DNA of 64,000 nt. It comes from Pseudomonas syringae. Lineage in GTDB: Bacteria > Pseudomonadota > Gammaproteobacteria > Pseudomonadales > Pseudomonadaceae. Positions within the stretch are counted from its first letter, which is position 1, and each line of letters starts with the position of its first letter. Below the pieces are notes generated by a model. The model made no database searches, was not told the DNA's origin, and saw only the letters and a list, made by a program, of their open reading frames with translations. A program made the position numbers and the translations under genes. The DNA lies in assembly GCF_001698815.1 (NCBI RefSeq), contig NZ_LGSI01000050.1, forward strand, positions 124,001 to 188,000, read 5' to 3'. Of the stretch, positions 50,563-59,565 are shown one piece after another.

Positions 50563-50808
50563 CTAGAGCCTGGAATAGCCGGCGTAATCCGGCATTTCCG
50601 TGAAGCAGGCCAGGTCTACCAGCAGCAAGTCCCATTCGACGCCATCGACGAAATCGTCCAGATGGGCGCTGCTGGCGTCGGCCATGGCAATGTTCATCAG
50701 CGGTTCTGCGGGTTCGTGGCCGGTAACCTCGGTGTCGAGTCCGGTTTGCTCCGGGCTCGCCTCGCGGCGTGGAAACCAGGATTCCTTGAGCTGCGATAGA
50801 GTGAACAT
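50563..50808 (-). CDS. Small acidic hypothetical protein
   Basis: 81 residues, rich in Asp/Glu, ending DLACFTEMPDYAGYSRL. Start ATG ending at 50808 preceded by GGAGCTTCTGCTT. No recognised domain or membrane segment. Convergent with the ABC ATPase gene (13 bp). A good ribosome-binding site and a codon pattern without breaks support it, but length is short. Confidence 0.55.
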   Translation of the reverse strand: MFTLSQLKESWFPRREASPEQTGLDTEVTGHEPAEPLMNIAMADASSAHLDDFVDGVEWDLLLVDLACFTEMPDYAGYSRL

Positions 50809-51079
50809 AAGCAGAAGCTCCTTTTCGATGGCAAGGCTTGCGAGCCGTTGATCGACTCATTGCACTATTAATGGACGCCACTGCATTGAGTGGCTGTCAT
50901 TAGTGCGTGCTACATCCGTGTCAGCAGCGGATTTGCTGGCCCGACACTCCAGAACAGTGAATCCCCTGAAAATAGCGTGCCAATGTGCAGTCCGATGGGC
51001 ATCCATTTCGCGGACGGCGCTGATTGCGACAATTTGTCTTTGTGGGTAGGGTACGCGGCTGCCCAAGAAGGAGCTTGAA

Positions 51080-51733
51080 ATGACTCAGTCAATCCCGCCT
51101 GGAGTCGCAGCGGATCTGCCAGTCACCCCGAAACATCGACGTGCGCCCAAAGGCGAGAAGCGTCGCGAAGAATTACTCGATGCTGCGTTGCAGGTGTTTT
51201 CCCTGGAAGGTTACAGCGGCGCGTCCATGGCGCAGGTCGCCGGTATTGTGGGGATCTCCGTCGCCGGATTGCTGCACCACTTCCCGAGCAAGATTTCCCT
51301 GCTGATGGGGGTTTTGCAGCGCCGTGACGAGGTCAATCAACGCATCGCCGATGAAGTCCGCGCCGAAAAATCTCTTTCAGGTCTGTTGGGCAGCCTGCGC
51401 GCCATCAATCGTTCCAACGCCACCGCGCCTGGCGTGGTGCGCGCGTTCACCATCCTCAACGCAGAAAGCCTGGTCGAGAACCAGCCAGCCTGGCACTGGT
51501 TTCAGGATCGCTATCAGGGGATTTACGGGCGTCTGTACAGCCAGTTCGCCGATCTGGTGGAAATGGGGGAAGTACGCGGGGATGTAGATCTTGCGGGTTT
51601 GATCCAGGAGATTCTGGCAATGATGGACGGTTTGCAGATCCAGTGGCTGCGGTTTCCCGATCAGCTCGATCTGGTGGAGCGATTCGACAGCTACATCGCG
51701 CGGGTCGATACAGCGATAAGAGCTCGTCCCTGA
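51080..51733 (+). CDS. TetR-family transcriptional regulator
   Basis: 217 residues. N-terminal helix-turn-helix: RREELLDAALQVFSLEGYSG, then ASMAQVAGIVGISVAGLLHH and FPSKISLLMGVL. The C-terminal all-helical ligand domain has no identifiable effector motif. Start ATG at 51080 after AAGGAGCTTGAA. It lies after the NMT1-type transporter, separated by a small minus-strand gene, and converges on the GH3 gene (27 bp). Control of the transporter is plausible; direct evidence is lacking. Confidence 0.88.
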   Translation: MTQSIPPGVAADLPVTPKHRRAPKGEKRREELLDAALQVFSLEGYSGASMAQVAGIVGISVAGLLHHFPSKISLLMGVLQRRDEVNQRIADEVRAEKSLSGLLGSLRAINRSNATAPGVVRAFTILNAESLVENQPAWHWFQDRYQGIYGRLYSQFADLVEMGEVRGDVDLAGLIQEILAMMDGLQIQWLRFPDQLDLVERFDSYIARVDTAIRARP

Positions 51734-51760
51734 GCCTTTATCTATCCCTGAATCAACCGA

Positions 51761-54535
51761 TCAATTGTCTTCGGTCGTGTCCATCTCATCGTCGGTGTTC
51801 TGGTTCAGAACGCCACCAGTGTTGACCGCTGGCAGTTCACGCAGCGTCGAGTTCAACGCCGAACGTGGCAGCGGGTTGCTGGTAGTGGTCGACAGTTCCT
51901 GACGGAACGGGTTGACCAGCTTGGCGTTCAGGCGAATATCCTGCGACGACGCGCCTACCGACAGATTGAAGCTGTCTGCGTCCACGACCCATTGCTTGCT
52001 GGTCACATCGTAGTAGGCCAACGAACGATCGTTGAGCTCGATGGTGACGTGCTTGCTCTCGCCCGGATTCAGGAACACTTTCTTGTAGCCCTTGAGTTCC
52101 TTGAGCGCGCGCTCGACTTTCGGATTCTGCTGACCGACATACAGCTCGGCCACTTCCGAACCACCCACCTTGCCGGTGTTGGTCAGGTCGAACGACACCT
52201 TGATCGGCGTGTTGCCCACTGCGACACCTGGCGTCACGCTGATGTTGCTGTAGCCGAACGTGGTGTACGACAGGCCGTAACCGAATGGGTAGAGCGGCTT
52301 GGTGCCGTTCTTCTCGTAACCGCGATAGCCCAGGAACAAGTCGTCCTTGTAGCTCATCTCGGTGAGGGTTTCCGCATTGTCGAATTTCGGGAAAGTCGCG
52401 TAGATCGGGTTGTCTTCGATATTGCGTTCGATACTGATCGGCAGCTTGCCCGACGGGTTGACCTTGCCGAACAGAATCTCGGCCAGGGCCTGACCACCGT
52501 TCTGACCTGGATAGAACGCGTGCAGCGCAGCCGGAACCTGATCGATCCAGTCGCTCATCTTCAGGCCGGTACCGCCGTGCATGGTTACCACGGTATTGGG
52601 GTTGACCTTGGCGATGCTCTGAATCAGCTCGCCCTGGAACTCCGGCAGATCGAAGCTGTGGTCGAAACCTTCACCTTCGTATTCGTTGTTGTTGCCCACT
52701 GCGACCAATACCGCGTCGTACTTGGACAGATCCTGCGGCGCAGCCAGCGATGCCCAGCTCATCTGCACGCCAACCAGGCCGCCCATTGTCGAGATGTAGC
52801 CCGGACGACGGGAGTATTCCAGCTTGATGTCGTAGGCTTTGCCGGCTTCCAGGTTGACCTTGGCGAACTGCGGGATGGTCGGCGGGATGCTGTTGTTGAT
52901 CAGCGGCTTGCCATCACCGTTGTTGATGATTTGCTTGCCGTTGACCCACAGGCGAATCGCCCCGTCGGCACGCACCTTGAACACCTGGTCGCCACTGACG
53001 GCCGGGGTGAACTGGCCGCTGTAACGGATCGAGGTGTTGGAGTCATCGCCAGTGATATTGCCGCTGGTCTGACCGTTGTAATCGGTGGAGGTGTTGCCGG
53101 TGCTGTACGCGTCATCGGCGCTCGGCAAGTTGCCTTCGGACCAGTCAAGATTGACATGGGTGTCGGTACGGGTAACCGACGGATCGCCGGACCAGTTGGC
53201 GTTGCTGAAGAACTCCGCTTTCAGACCCTTGACGCTTTTGCCGTCAGTGTTGGTGCTGGTCCAGTTCGAAGTGGTCTGGTCCAGGGACAGGCCATCAATG
53301 AATTCGACCTTGGCGCCTTTGGCGATCTGTTGCAGGCCGCTCAGCTCGCTGATGTAGTTGGCCGCCATGACGTTGGCGCTACCAAAACCGGTTGGTGGCG
53401 CGTATTTGGCCAGGCTGCCGACCACCGCGATGGTTTTGACTTTCTTGACGTCCAGCGGCAGCAGGCTGTCCTGGTTTTTCAGCAGCACGATGCCTTCACG
53501 CGCAGCGTTCAAGGCAACACGGTTGCTGGTGGCGCTGTTCATGTTGTGGGTGGTCAACGGCGCCTTGCTGTCGAACTTGTACAGGTAGATCTGCTTGAGA
53601 ATGCGACGGACCTTGTCATCGATGGTCGCGCTGCTCAGCTCGCCGCTGTCCAGGAACGGCTTGAGAATGGTGCTATTCATCTGATAGCCCATCATGTCCA
53701 GGTCGGTACCCGCCTGAGCAGCGTTCAAACCGTTGACCACAGCGTTGTAATCGCTCTGGACGAAGCCTGGATAGCCCCATTCGGTCTTGAGAATTTCGCG
53801 CATCAGGTGCTGGTTTTCACAGGCGTATTCGCCGTTCACTTTCTGGAACGAGCACATCATCATCGCCACTTTGCTGTTCTTCGACACAGACTCGAAGGAC
53901 GGCAGGGTCATCTCGCGCAGCACGCGCTCGCTGATGATTTCGTCCAGGTGGAAGCGATTGCTTTCCTGGTCATTGGCCGCGAAGTGCTTGGCGTTGGCCC
54001 AGACACCACGGGACTGGATGCCGTTGATGACCGCAGGGCCCAGGCTGGCGCCGAGGAACGGATCTTCACCGGAGAGGTATTCGAAGGCACGACCGCTGTA
54101 CGGCATGCGGTACAGGTTGACGCCAGGGCCGGTGATGAACTGGTAGCCACCGGAAGCCGTGTCATAACCCAGGGCGCGGCCCAGGTCGATGGCGCGGCGC
54201 GGGTTCCAGGTCGCGGCCAGGTTCGGGCCGGATGGGTAAACCACGCCCTGATCATTGCCTTCGCTGGTGTAACGCACACCGACGCCGCCGTCGGCACCGT
54301 GAATCTGCGGAACGCCGTACTGGGTCAGCGGCTTGACGTCCCAGCCGCCGGTGCCGCCGATATAGGCCAGTTTTTCTTCCATGGTCATTTTGGCCAGGGT
54401 CTTGTCAGCGGCTTTTTCCGCTCGCGTGACCATGCCTTCGTTCAGCGCAGGACTGGTCGCCGCATATACCTGCGACACCGCCAATGCCAGTAGCGCCAAG
54501 GCCGACTGGGCGCCAATCATTTTCCGTTTGTTCAT
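51761..54535 (-). CDS. Exported beta-glucosidase-like glycoside hydrolase family 3 with PA14 domain
   Basis: 924 residues. Signal peptide MNKRKMIGAQSALALLALAV ending QVYAA. GH3 TIM-barrel domain to about residue 320 with nucleophile Asp in GYPGFVQSDYNAV and the substrate-binding block NAKHFAANDQESNR. The second GH3 domain is split by a PA14 insert (about 440-600; GLKAEFFSNANWSGDPSVTR, YSGQFTPAVSGDQVFKVRAD). A C-terminal fibronectin-III-like domain and an Asp/Thr-rich tail (NTDDEMDTTEDN) close it. Start ATG ending at 54535 after CGGAGATACAC. The PA14 insert suggests binding of polymeric glycans. Neighbouring type II secretion genes make it a candidate substrate (inference). Confidence 0.93.
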   Translation of the reverse strand: MNKRKMIGAQSALALLALAVSQVYAATSPALNEGMVTRAEKAADKTLAKMTMEEKLAYIGGTGGWDVKPLTQYGVPQIHGADGGVGVRYTSEGNDQGVVYPSGPNLAATWNPRRAIDLGRALGYDTASGGYQFITGPGVNLYRMPYSGRAFEYLSGEDPFLGASLGPAVINGIQSRGVWANAKHFAANDQESNRFHLDEIISERVLREMTLPSFESVSKNSKVAMMMCSFQKVNGEYACENQHLMREILKTEWGYPGFVQSDYNAVVNGLNAAQAGTDLDMMGYQMNSTILKPFLDSGELSSATIDDKVRRILKQIYLYKFDSKAPLTTHNMNSATSNRVALNAAREGIVLLKNQDSLLPLDVKKVKTIAVVGSLAKYAPPTGFGSANVMAANYISELSGLQQIAKGAKVEFIDGLSLDQTTSNWTSTNTDGKSVKGLKAEFFSNANWSGDPSVTRTDTHVNLDWSEGNLPSADDAYSTGNTSTDYNGQTSGNITGDDSNTSIRYSGQFTPAVSGDQVFKVRADGAIRLWVNGKQIINNGDGKPLINNSIPPTIPQFAKVNLEAGKAYDIKLEYSRRPGYISTMGGLVGVQMSWASLAAPQDLSKYDAVLVAVGNNNEYEGEGFDHSFDLPEFQGELIQSIAKVNPNTVVTMHGGTGLKMSDWIDQVPAALHAFYPGQNGGQALAEILFGKVNPSGKLPISIERNIEDNPIYATFPKFDNAETLTEMSYKDDLFLGYRGYEKNGTKPLYPFGYGLSYTTFGYSNISVTPGVAVGNTPIKVSFDLTNTGKVGGSEVAELYVGQQNPKVERALKELKGYKKVFLNPGESKHVTIELNDRSLAYYDVTSKQWVVDADSFNLSVGASSQDIRLNAKLVNPFRQELSTTTSNPLPRSALNSTLRELPAVNTGGVLNQNTDDEMDTTEDN

Positions 54536-55024
54536 GTGTATCTCCGACAACTGCTCATTCAAATTCATGGCCGGGAAGTATGTATCCCGGCAAAGTGTGT
54601 TACGTTTCTACAGGCAATAGTTGGCCACTTTCGCAACTTTGAGCGTGATGGCTCATTGCAATAACTGGTTAATTTCGACGATTTAATATTATAAGAATTG
54701 TCTAAGTTGCACTTCTTGCCTAGTGCCGAAGTGCCATCACAAAAATGGCGTCCGGCAGGTCACTGGCGGCGTAATTAAGACAATTCTTGTCATAAGAAGT
54801 CAAACAAAAGCTCATTCAGATCGCTTTTGAGTGGTTTTTGGAATTTTTTGCTTACAAATTTGAACTCTCGCTAAACCTACTGGTCGATTGGTTTAAGAAT
54901 TTTCAGCGTAGGCCGCCTGGTTTGATGGCCTTTTGCCGTAGTTCTATTAAGTTGCATGAGAATGTCCTGAGTTGCTCAGGCTATCTTTATGTCTATTCAT
55001 TATATTTGTGTGTGGAGATTGTTT
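54536..55024. other. 489-bp A/T-rich divergent intergenic region
   Basis: No gene is convincing here. Base composition is much more A/T-rich than the surroundings (for example TTAATATTATAAG and GGTTTTTGGAATTTTTTGC). It separates the GH3 gene from the small exported protein and so must hold two divergent promoters. The only clear structure is the inverted repeat at 54693-54788. Confidence 0.7.
54693..54788. promoter_or_regulatory. Spaced inverted repeat AAGAATTGTCT ... AGACAATTCTT
   Basis: Two perfect 11-base arms, 54693-54703 and 54778-54788, 74 bp apart, in the divergent promoter region. Distance fits two operator sites for a looping regulator of both the GH3 gene and the small exported protein gene. 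Confidence 0.45.
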
Positions 55025-55258
55025 ATGAAGTTGCCCTTGATCGGTGCAGGTGTTGTTTTGGGTTTTGCGCTTTGTGGTGCTGCCATGGCCGCTGATGCAA
55101 CCGACGCCGATGCAAAGTCCGGTGCTACCGACTCCACCGTGCTGACCCAGACTCACGACGCCAAGGCCGTGAAGAAGCAGAAGACTGAAACCACCAAAGG
55201 CGGTCGCCCGACCAGCAGCACCACCAAGACCACCACGACTCAAAAAGCGCCGAACTGA
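55025..55258 (+). CDS. Small exported Thr/Lys-rich protein
   Basis: 77 residues. Signal peptide MKLPLIGAGVVLGFALCGAA with cleavage after AMAA; the mature part is about 52 residues, hydrophilic, without Cys or aromatic residues, ending in TSSTTKTTTTQKAPN, and likely disordered. Start ATG at 55025 after TGGAGATTGTTT. It lies 93 bp before gspE on the same strand, after the A/T-rich region. Function unknown; it may be an exported accessory protein or a leader gene of the secretion operon. Confidence 0.7.
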   Translation: MKLPLIGAGVVLGFALCGAAMAADATDADAKSGATDSTVLTQTHDAKAVKKQKTETTKGGRPTSSTTKTTTTQKAPN

Positions 55259-55351
55259 TCACGCTTTGAGATTCCTGCTCGCAGGCTCCCTTGATTCAGG
55301 CTCCATTAATTCAAGGGAGCGCTGCGAACACTGCTCCTTCGATTTACACAG

Positions 55352-57088
55352 ATGTCCGTGCCCATGCCGTTAGTTCCCGTCGACGCTTCCCGATTGCTGA
55401 TTCCCGATGCCGAGCAGGTCTGCGCCTGGCTGATGGAAAACGCCGGTCTGAAAACCGTGGATCTGGAACGCGCCCGCCGTCTGGCCCAGGAATCCGATGG
55501 CACCGAACTGCTCGGGCTGTTGACGCGCCTGGGGCTGGTTTCCGAATTCGAATTGGCTCGAGCCTGGTCGGCGCTGCTGGATGCGCCGCTGCTGCTCGCC
55601 GATTCCGCACCACCCTTGCTGGATCCGCTGCCAACCCTGACCGAACGCTTCATGCGCCAGTACCAACTGGTACCGGTGGGCTGGAGTCAGGGCGGGTTGC
55701 GCGTATTGGCCGCCAATCCCAGCGTTTTGTATCCGTTTCAGGCCATCGCTTATGCCTGTGGCGTGCCGGTGTGGCTGTCCATCGGGCCGCGCAATGAAGT
55801 GGAAACCCTGATCGAGCGCTACTACGGCCAGGGTCGTTCGGCCATGGGCACCTTGATCGAGAACCTCGACGAAGAGGGCGGTGCTCTTGAGGATATCGAG
55901 CACCTTAAAGACATGGCGTCCGAAGCGCCGGTGATCCGCCTGGTCAACCTGATCATGCAGCGCGCAGTGGAAAATCGCGCTTCGGACATTCACATCGAAC
56001 CCTTCGAAAGCCAGCTCAAGGTGCGCTATCGCATCGATGGCGTGCTGCACGAAGCCGAAGCGCCACCGTCGAGTTCCTCCGCTGCGGTGATTTCTCGGGT
56101 GAAAATCATGGCGCGGCTGGACATCGCCGAACGCCGTTTGCCGCAGGACGGGCGGATCATGCTGCGCATCCAGGGCAAGGAGCTGGATTTGCGAGTGTCC
56201 ACGGTGCCCACCAGCTTCGGTGAGTCCGTGGTGATGCGGCTGCTGGATCGGCAGACCATCAATTTTGACTTTCCAAGCCTGGGTTTCGATGGCGAGCGCC
56301 TCGATGAGTTTCTTGAAGTGCTGGAACGTCCCCACGGCATTCTGCTGGTCACCGGGCCGACCGGCTCCGGCAAGACCACTACCCTTTATACCGCGCTGTC
56401 GCGGCTCAATACCGCCGAGCGCAAGATCATCACCGTTGAAGATCCGGTGGAATACCAGCTCGAAGGCATCAACCAGATTCAGGTCAAGCCGGCCATCGGC
56501 CTGGACTTCGCCGGCGCGCTGCGTTCCATCGTGCGTCAGGATCCGGACGTGATCATGATCGGCGAGATGCGCGACCTGGAAACCTGCCGCATCGCGATTC
56601 AATCGTCGCTGACCGGTCACCTGGTGCTGTCGACCCTGCACACCAACAGCGCGGCGGCGAGTATCACCCGCTTGCTGGACATGGGCGTCGAAAGCTATCT
56701 GATTGCCTCGACCGTCAACGGGATTTTGGCCCAGCGTCTGGTGCGCCGCCTTGATCCAGCTACGCGCGAGTCTTTCGAAGCACCGCCTGAATTGATTGAA
56801 GAACACGGGCTTGATCGTTTTACCGACCAACGCCCGATCCTGCTGTACCGGCCGCGCGCCGATGCGCCGGGCGGCGGTTATCACGGCCGCAGCGCGATCA
56901 CCGAATTGCTGGTCATGAATGAAGAACTGCGCAGCCTGTTGATGCGCCATGCCGACGCGGCGACGTTGGAGCAGGCTGCGCGACGCGGCGGCTTGCGCAC
57001 CCTGCATGAAGAAGGCTTGCGCCAGGCGGTTGCCGGCGTGACCTCGCTTGAAGAAGTGCTGCGCGTGACTCGCGGTGAAGGCAATTGA
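55352..57088 (+). CDS. gspE: Type II secretion ATPase GspE, without cysteine zinc module
   Basis: 578-residue cytoplasmic hexameric ATPase driving pseudopilus assembly. N1E domain to about residue 145; Walker A GPTGSGKTTTLYTAL (about 337), Asp box in EDPVEYQLEGINQIQV, Walker B QDPDVIMIGEMRD, His box GHLVLSTLHTN. In typical GspE a CxxC...CxxC segment follows LAQRLVRRL; here that stretch (RLDPATRESFEAPPELIEEH onward) contains no Cys, ending GGGYHGRSAITELL. Start ATG at 55352 (or a Met four residues later). First gene of the E-to-D operon. Confidence 0.95.
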   Translation: MSVPMPLVPVDASRLLIPDAEQVCAWLMENAGLKTVDLERARRLAQESDGTELLGLLTRLGLVSEFELARAWSALLDAPLLLADSAPPLLDPLPTLTERFMRQYQLVPVGWSQGGLRVLAANPSVLYPFQAIAYACGVPVWLSIGPRNEVETLIERYYGQGRSAMGTLIENLDEEGGALEDIEHLKDMASEAPVIRLVNLIMQRAVENRASDIHIEPFESQLKVRYRIDGVLHEAEAPPSSSSAAVISRVKIMARLDIAERRLPQDGRIMLRIQGKELDLRVSTVPTSFGESVVMRLLDRQTINFDFPSLGFDGERLDEFLEVLERPHGILLVTGPTGSGKTTTLYTALSRLNTAERKIITVEDPVEYQLEGINQIQVKPAIGLDFAGALRSIVRQDPDVIMIGEMRDLETCRIAIQSSLTGHLVLSTLHTNSAAASITRLLDMGVESYLIASTVNGILAQRLVRRLDPATRESFEAPPELIEEHGLDRFTDQRPILLYRPRADAPGGGYHGRSAITELLVMNEELRSLLMRHADAATLEQAARRGGLRTLHEEGLRQAVAGVTSLEEVLRVTRGEGN

Positions 57089-58287
57089 GCCTGTTCAAAT
57101 ACCGCGCCCTCGACAGCCAGGGCGCTGCGCAGAACGGCAACCTCGATGCCAAGGATCAGGCCGCTGCGGTCGCGGCACTGCAAAAACGCGGCCTGATGAT
57201 CCTGCATATAGAAGCAGCAGGCATCGGCGGTTTGCGCAACGCGTTTGGCGGCGGGCTGTTGAATGGCGCGGCGCTGGTCAGTTTCACCCAGCAACTGGCG
57301 ACCTTGCTCGGCGCCGGTCAGCCGCTGGAGCGCTCGCTGGGCATTCTGCTCAAGCAACCCGGCCAGCCGCAAACCCGCGCCCTCATCGAACGTATTCGTG
57401 AACAGGTAAAAGCCGGCAAACCCTTATCGGTGGCGCTGGAAGAGGAGGGCAGCCAGTTCTCCGCCTTGTACATCAGCATGGTCCGCGCCGGTGAAGCCGG
57501 CGGCGCGCTGGAAAGCACTCTGCGCCAGCTCAGCGATTACCTGGAACGCAGCCAGTTGCTGCGCGGCGAAGTGATCAATGCGCTGATCTATCCGGCGTTT
57601 CTGGTGGTCGGTGTACTCGGTTCGCTGGCGTTGCTGCTGGCCTATGTCGTGCCGCAGTTTGTGCCGATCTTCAAGGATCTGGGCGTACCGATCCCGATGA
57701 TCACCGAAGTGATCCTGGCCCTCGGCCAGTTCCTCAGTGCGTATGGTCTGGCGGTGCTGGTCGGCCTGATTGCTTTGATCTGGGGCCTGCGCGTACGCAT
57801 GCGCGACCCACAACGCCGCGAGCGCAACGACCGGCGTCTGCTGGGCATCCGCATCATCGGTCCGTTGTTGCAGCGCATCGAAGCGGCGCGTCTGGCGCGA
57901 ACCCTCGGCACCTTGCTGCATAACGGCGTGGCGCTGTTGCAAGCGCTGGTGATTGCCCGACAGGTCTGCACCAACCGCGCGTTGCAGGCGCAGGTGGCGC
58001 AGGCCGCGGAATCGGTCAAAGGCGGCGGCACCCTGGCCAGCGCCTTCGGTGCGCAACCGCTGCTGCCGGACCTGGCCCTGCAAATGATTGAAGTCGGCGA
58101 ACAGGCCGGTGAGCTGGACAGCATGCTGCTCAAGGTTGCCGACGTGTTCGACGTCGAGGCCAAGCGCGGCATCGACCGCATGCTCGCGGCACTGGTGCCG
58201 ACCCTAACCGTGGTCATGGCCGCCATGGTGGCGGTGATCATGCTCGCCATCATGCTGCCGCTGATGAGCCTGACCAGCAATATCTGA
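57085..58287 (+). CDS. gspF: Type II secretion inner-membrane platform protein GspF
   Basis: 400 residues, two tandem T2SF domains with three membrane segments: LIYPAFLVVGVLGSLALLLA, a segment near 225, and LVPTLTVVMAAMVAVIMLAI at the C terminus. It begins with TTG overlapping the gspE stop (TTGA), so it depends on translational coupling. Core motif FTQQLATLLGAGQPLERSL and MVRAGEAGGALESTLRQLSD are family standard. Binds GspE and GspL. Confidence 0.95.
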   Translation: MSLFKYRALDSQGAAQNGNLDAKDQAAAVAALQKRGLMILHIEAAGIGGLRNAFGGGLLNGAALVSFTQQLATLLGAGQPLERSLGILLKQPGQPQTRALIERIREQVKAGKPLSVALEEEGSQFSALYISMVRAGEAGGALESTLRQLSDYLERSQLLRGEVINALIYPAFLVVGVLGSLALLLAYVVPQFVPIFKDLGVPIPMITEVILALGQFLSAYGLAVLVGLIALIWGLRVRMRDPQRRERNDRRLLGIRIIGPLLQRIEAARLARTLGTLLHNGVALLQALVIARQVCTNRALQAQVAQAAESVKGGGTLASAFGAQPLLPDLALQMIEVGEQAGELDSMLLKVADVFDVEAKRGIDRMLAALVPTLTVVMAAMVAVIMLAIMLPLMSLTSNI

Positions 58288-58313
58288 ATGTGAAAACTTG
58301 AGGATTCAACGCA

Positions 58314-58745
58314 ATGAGCCGTACCCGATTCAACGCTGCATCCGGCCGTAAACAAGGCGGTTTCACCCTGCTGGAAATGCTCGCGGTCATTGTCCTGCTG
58401 GGCATTGTCGCGACGATTGTTGTGCGTCAGGTGGGCGGTAACGTCGATAAGGGCAAATACGGCGCGGGCAAGGCGCAATTGGCCAGCCTCGGCATGAAAA
58501 TCGAAAGCTACAGCCTGGACGTCGGTTCACCGCCGAAAAGTCTGCAACAGTTGGTGGAAAAATCCGGCAATGCCGCTGGCTGGGCTGGCCCGTATGCCAA
58601 GCCGTCGGACCTGAAAGACCCGTTCGGTCACGCCTTCGGTTATCGCTTCCCCGGCCAGCACGGCACCTTTGACCTGATTTTCTATGGTCAGGACGGCCAG
58701 CCGGGCGGCGAAGGTTACAGCGCCGACCTTGGCAACTGGGAATAA
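58314..58745 (+). CDS. gspG: Type II secretion major pseudopilin GspG
   Basis: 143 residues. Prepilin peptidase site KQGG|FTLLEMLAVIVLLGIV with Glu5, long hydrophobic helix, then the globular domain ending with the calcium-site block DGQPGGEGYSADLGNW. Length fits GspG. Start ATG at 58314 after TTGAGGATTCAACGCA, 26 bp after gspF, the widest gap in the operon, which may allow its own ribosome loading for high expression. Confidence 0.95.
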   Translation: MSRTRFNAASGRKQGGFTLLEMLAVIVLLGIVATIVVRQVGGNVDKGKYGAGKAQLASLGMKIESYSLDVGSPPKSLQQLVEKSGNAAGWAGPYAKPSDLKDPFGHAFGYRFPGQHGTFDLIFYGQDGQPGGEGYSADLGNWE

Positions 58746-58753
58746 CACGTTTT

Positions 58754-59191
58754 ATGCGAATGCCTGCTGCGAGCCGTGGTTTCACGCTGATGGAAATGCT
58801 GGTGGTCATCGTGCTGATGAGCATCGCCGTTGGCCTGGTGGGTTTCGGCTTGCAACAAGGCTTGCACGCTGCGAAGGAGCGTCAGGCGGTCGGGCAGATG
58901 GTTGATGCGCTGCGGGCAACCCGGGTCAATGCGATTGTCACCGGGCAGCCGGCCAGAACCGTATTTGATCTGCGCAAAAAGGCCTTTCAGGCGCCGGGGC
59001 AACCGATTCGCCAGTGGCCTGCGGAGTTGAAGGTTACCTTGCAGACCGCTGCCGAAATGGGTTCCACCGTGGAGTTTTACCCCGATGGTGGTTCCACCGG
59101 AGGCAACGTGATGCTGGCCAATGGTGATCGTCGTTGGCGCATCGATATCGGCTGGCTGACCGGCAGCGTGCAGTCCAAGGCGTTGCAATGA
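58754..59191 (+). CDS. gspH: Type II secretion minor pseudopilin GspH
   Basis: 145 residues. Short leader MRMPAASRG then G|FTLMEMLVVIVLMSIAVGL with Glu5. C-terminal domain shows NAIVTGQPARTVFDLRKKAF, typical of the GspH/FimT fold. Start ATG at 58754 or 58760. Its last four bases overlap gspI. Confidence 0.9.
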   Translation: MRMPAASRGFTLMEMLVVIVLMSIAVGLVGFGLQQGLHAAKERQAVGQMVDALRATRVNAIVTGQPARTVFDLRKKAFQAPGQPIRQWPAELKVTLQTAAEMGSTVEFYPDGGSTGGNVMLANGDRRWRIDIGWLTGSVQSKALQ

Positions 59192-59565
59192 GGCGCAGCG
59201 CCCAGACGGGTTTTACCTTGCTGGAAATGCTTGCTGCCCTGACCGTCATGGCGGTGTGCAGCAGCGTGCTGTTGGTGGCTTTCGGTCAGAGCGCGCGTTC
59301 GTTGCAACAGGTCTCGCGCAGTGATCGGCTCAGCCATGCCGCGCGCACGGTGTTCGATCAGGAAGCCGCCGGGCCGTTGCAAAGTGGTACGCGTAACGGC
59401 GTCCTCGACGGCGACATCAACTGGCAGCTGGAAATCAGTCAGCAGCCGGGCAAAGCCGGTCAGGCGCGCGTGTATCGCCTGGACCTGACCGTCAGCGAAG
59501 ACCGCCGCAAAGCGACGTTCAGCACGCTGAAACTGCGCGGGCCGACTGACAAGGCGGGCGCGTGA
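59188..59565 (+). CDS. gspI: Type II secretion minor pseudopilin GspI
   Basis: 125 residues. MRRSAQTG|FTLLEMLAALTVMAVCSS, Glu5 present. The ATG overlaps the gspH stop codon (ATGA). Short globular part (NWQLEISQQPGKAGQARVYR) is in keeping with GspI. Forms the pseudopilus tip with GspJ and GspK. Confidence 0.88.
   Translation: MRRSAQTGFTLLEMLAALTVMAVCSSVLLVAFGQSARSLQQVSRSDRLSHAARTVFDQEAAGPLQSGTRNGVLDGDINWQLEISQQPGKAGQARVYRLDLTVSEDRRKATFSTLKLRGPTDKAGA

Noticed and set aside
51992..54493. Open frame of 833 codons opposite the GH3 gene
   Set aside because: Antisense shadow of a high-GC gene; the GH3 frame has all family motifs, a signal peptide and a ribosome-binding site.
54786..54805. Possible Pho box (TTGTCATAAGAAGTCAAA) before the small exported protein, because liposecretin systems such as Hxc are phosphate-controlled
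   Set aside because: Only the first half resembles CTGTCAT; the second half is out of register, so it does not meet the consensus.
55370..57007. Open frame of 545 codons opposite gspE
   Set aside because: Antisense to a gene with complete ATPase motifs; sequence is His/Gln/Arg-rich with no family resemblance.
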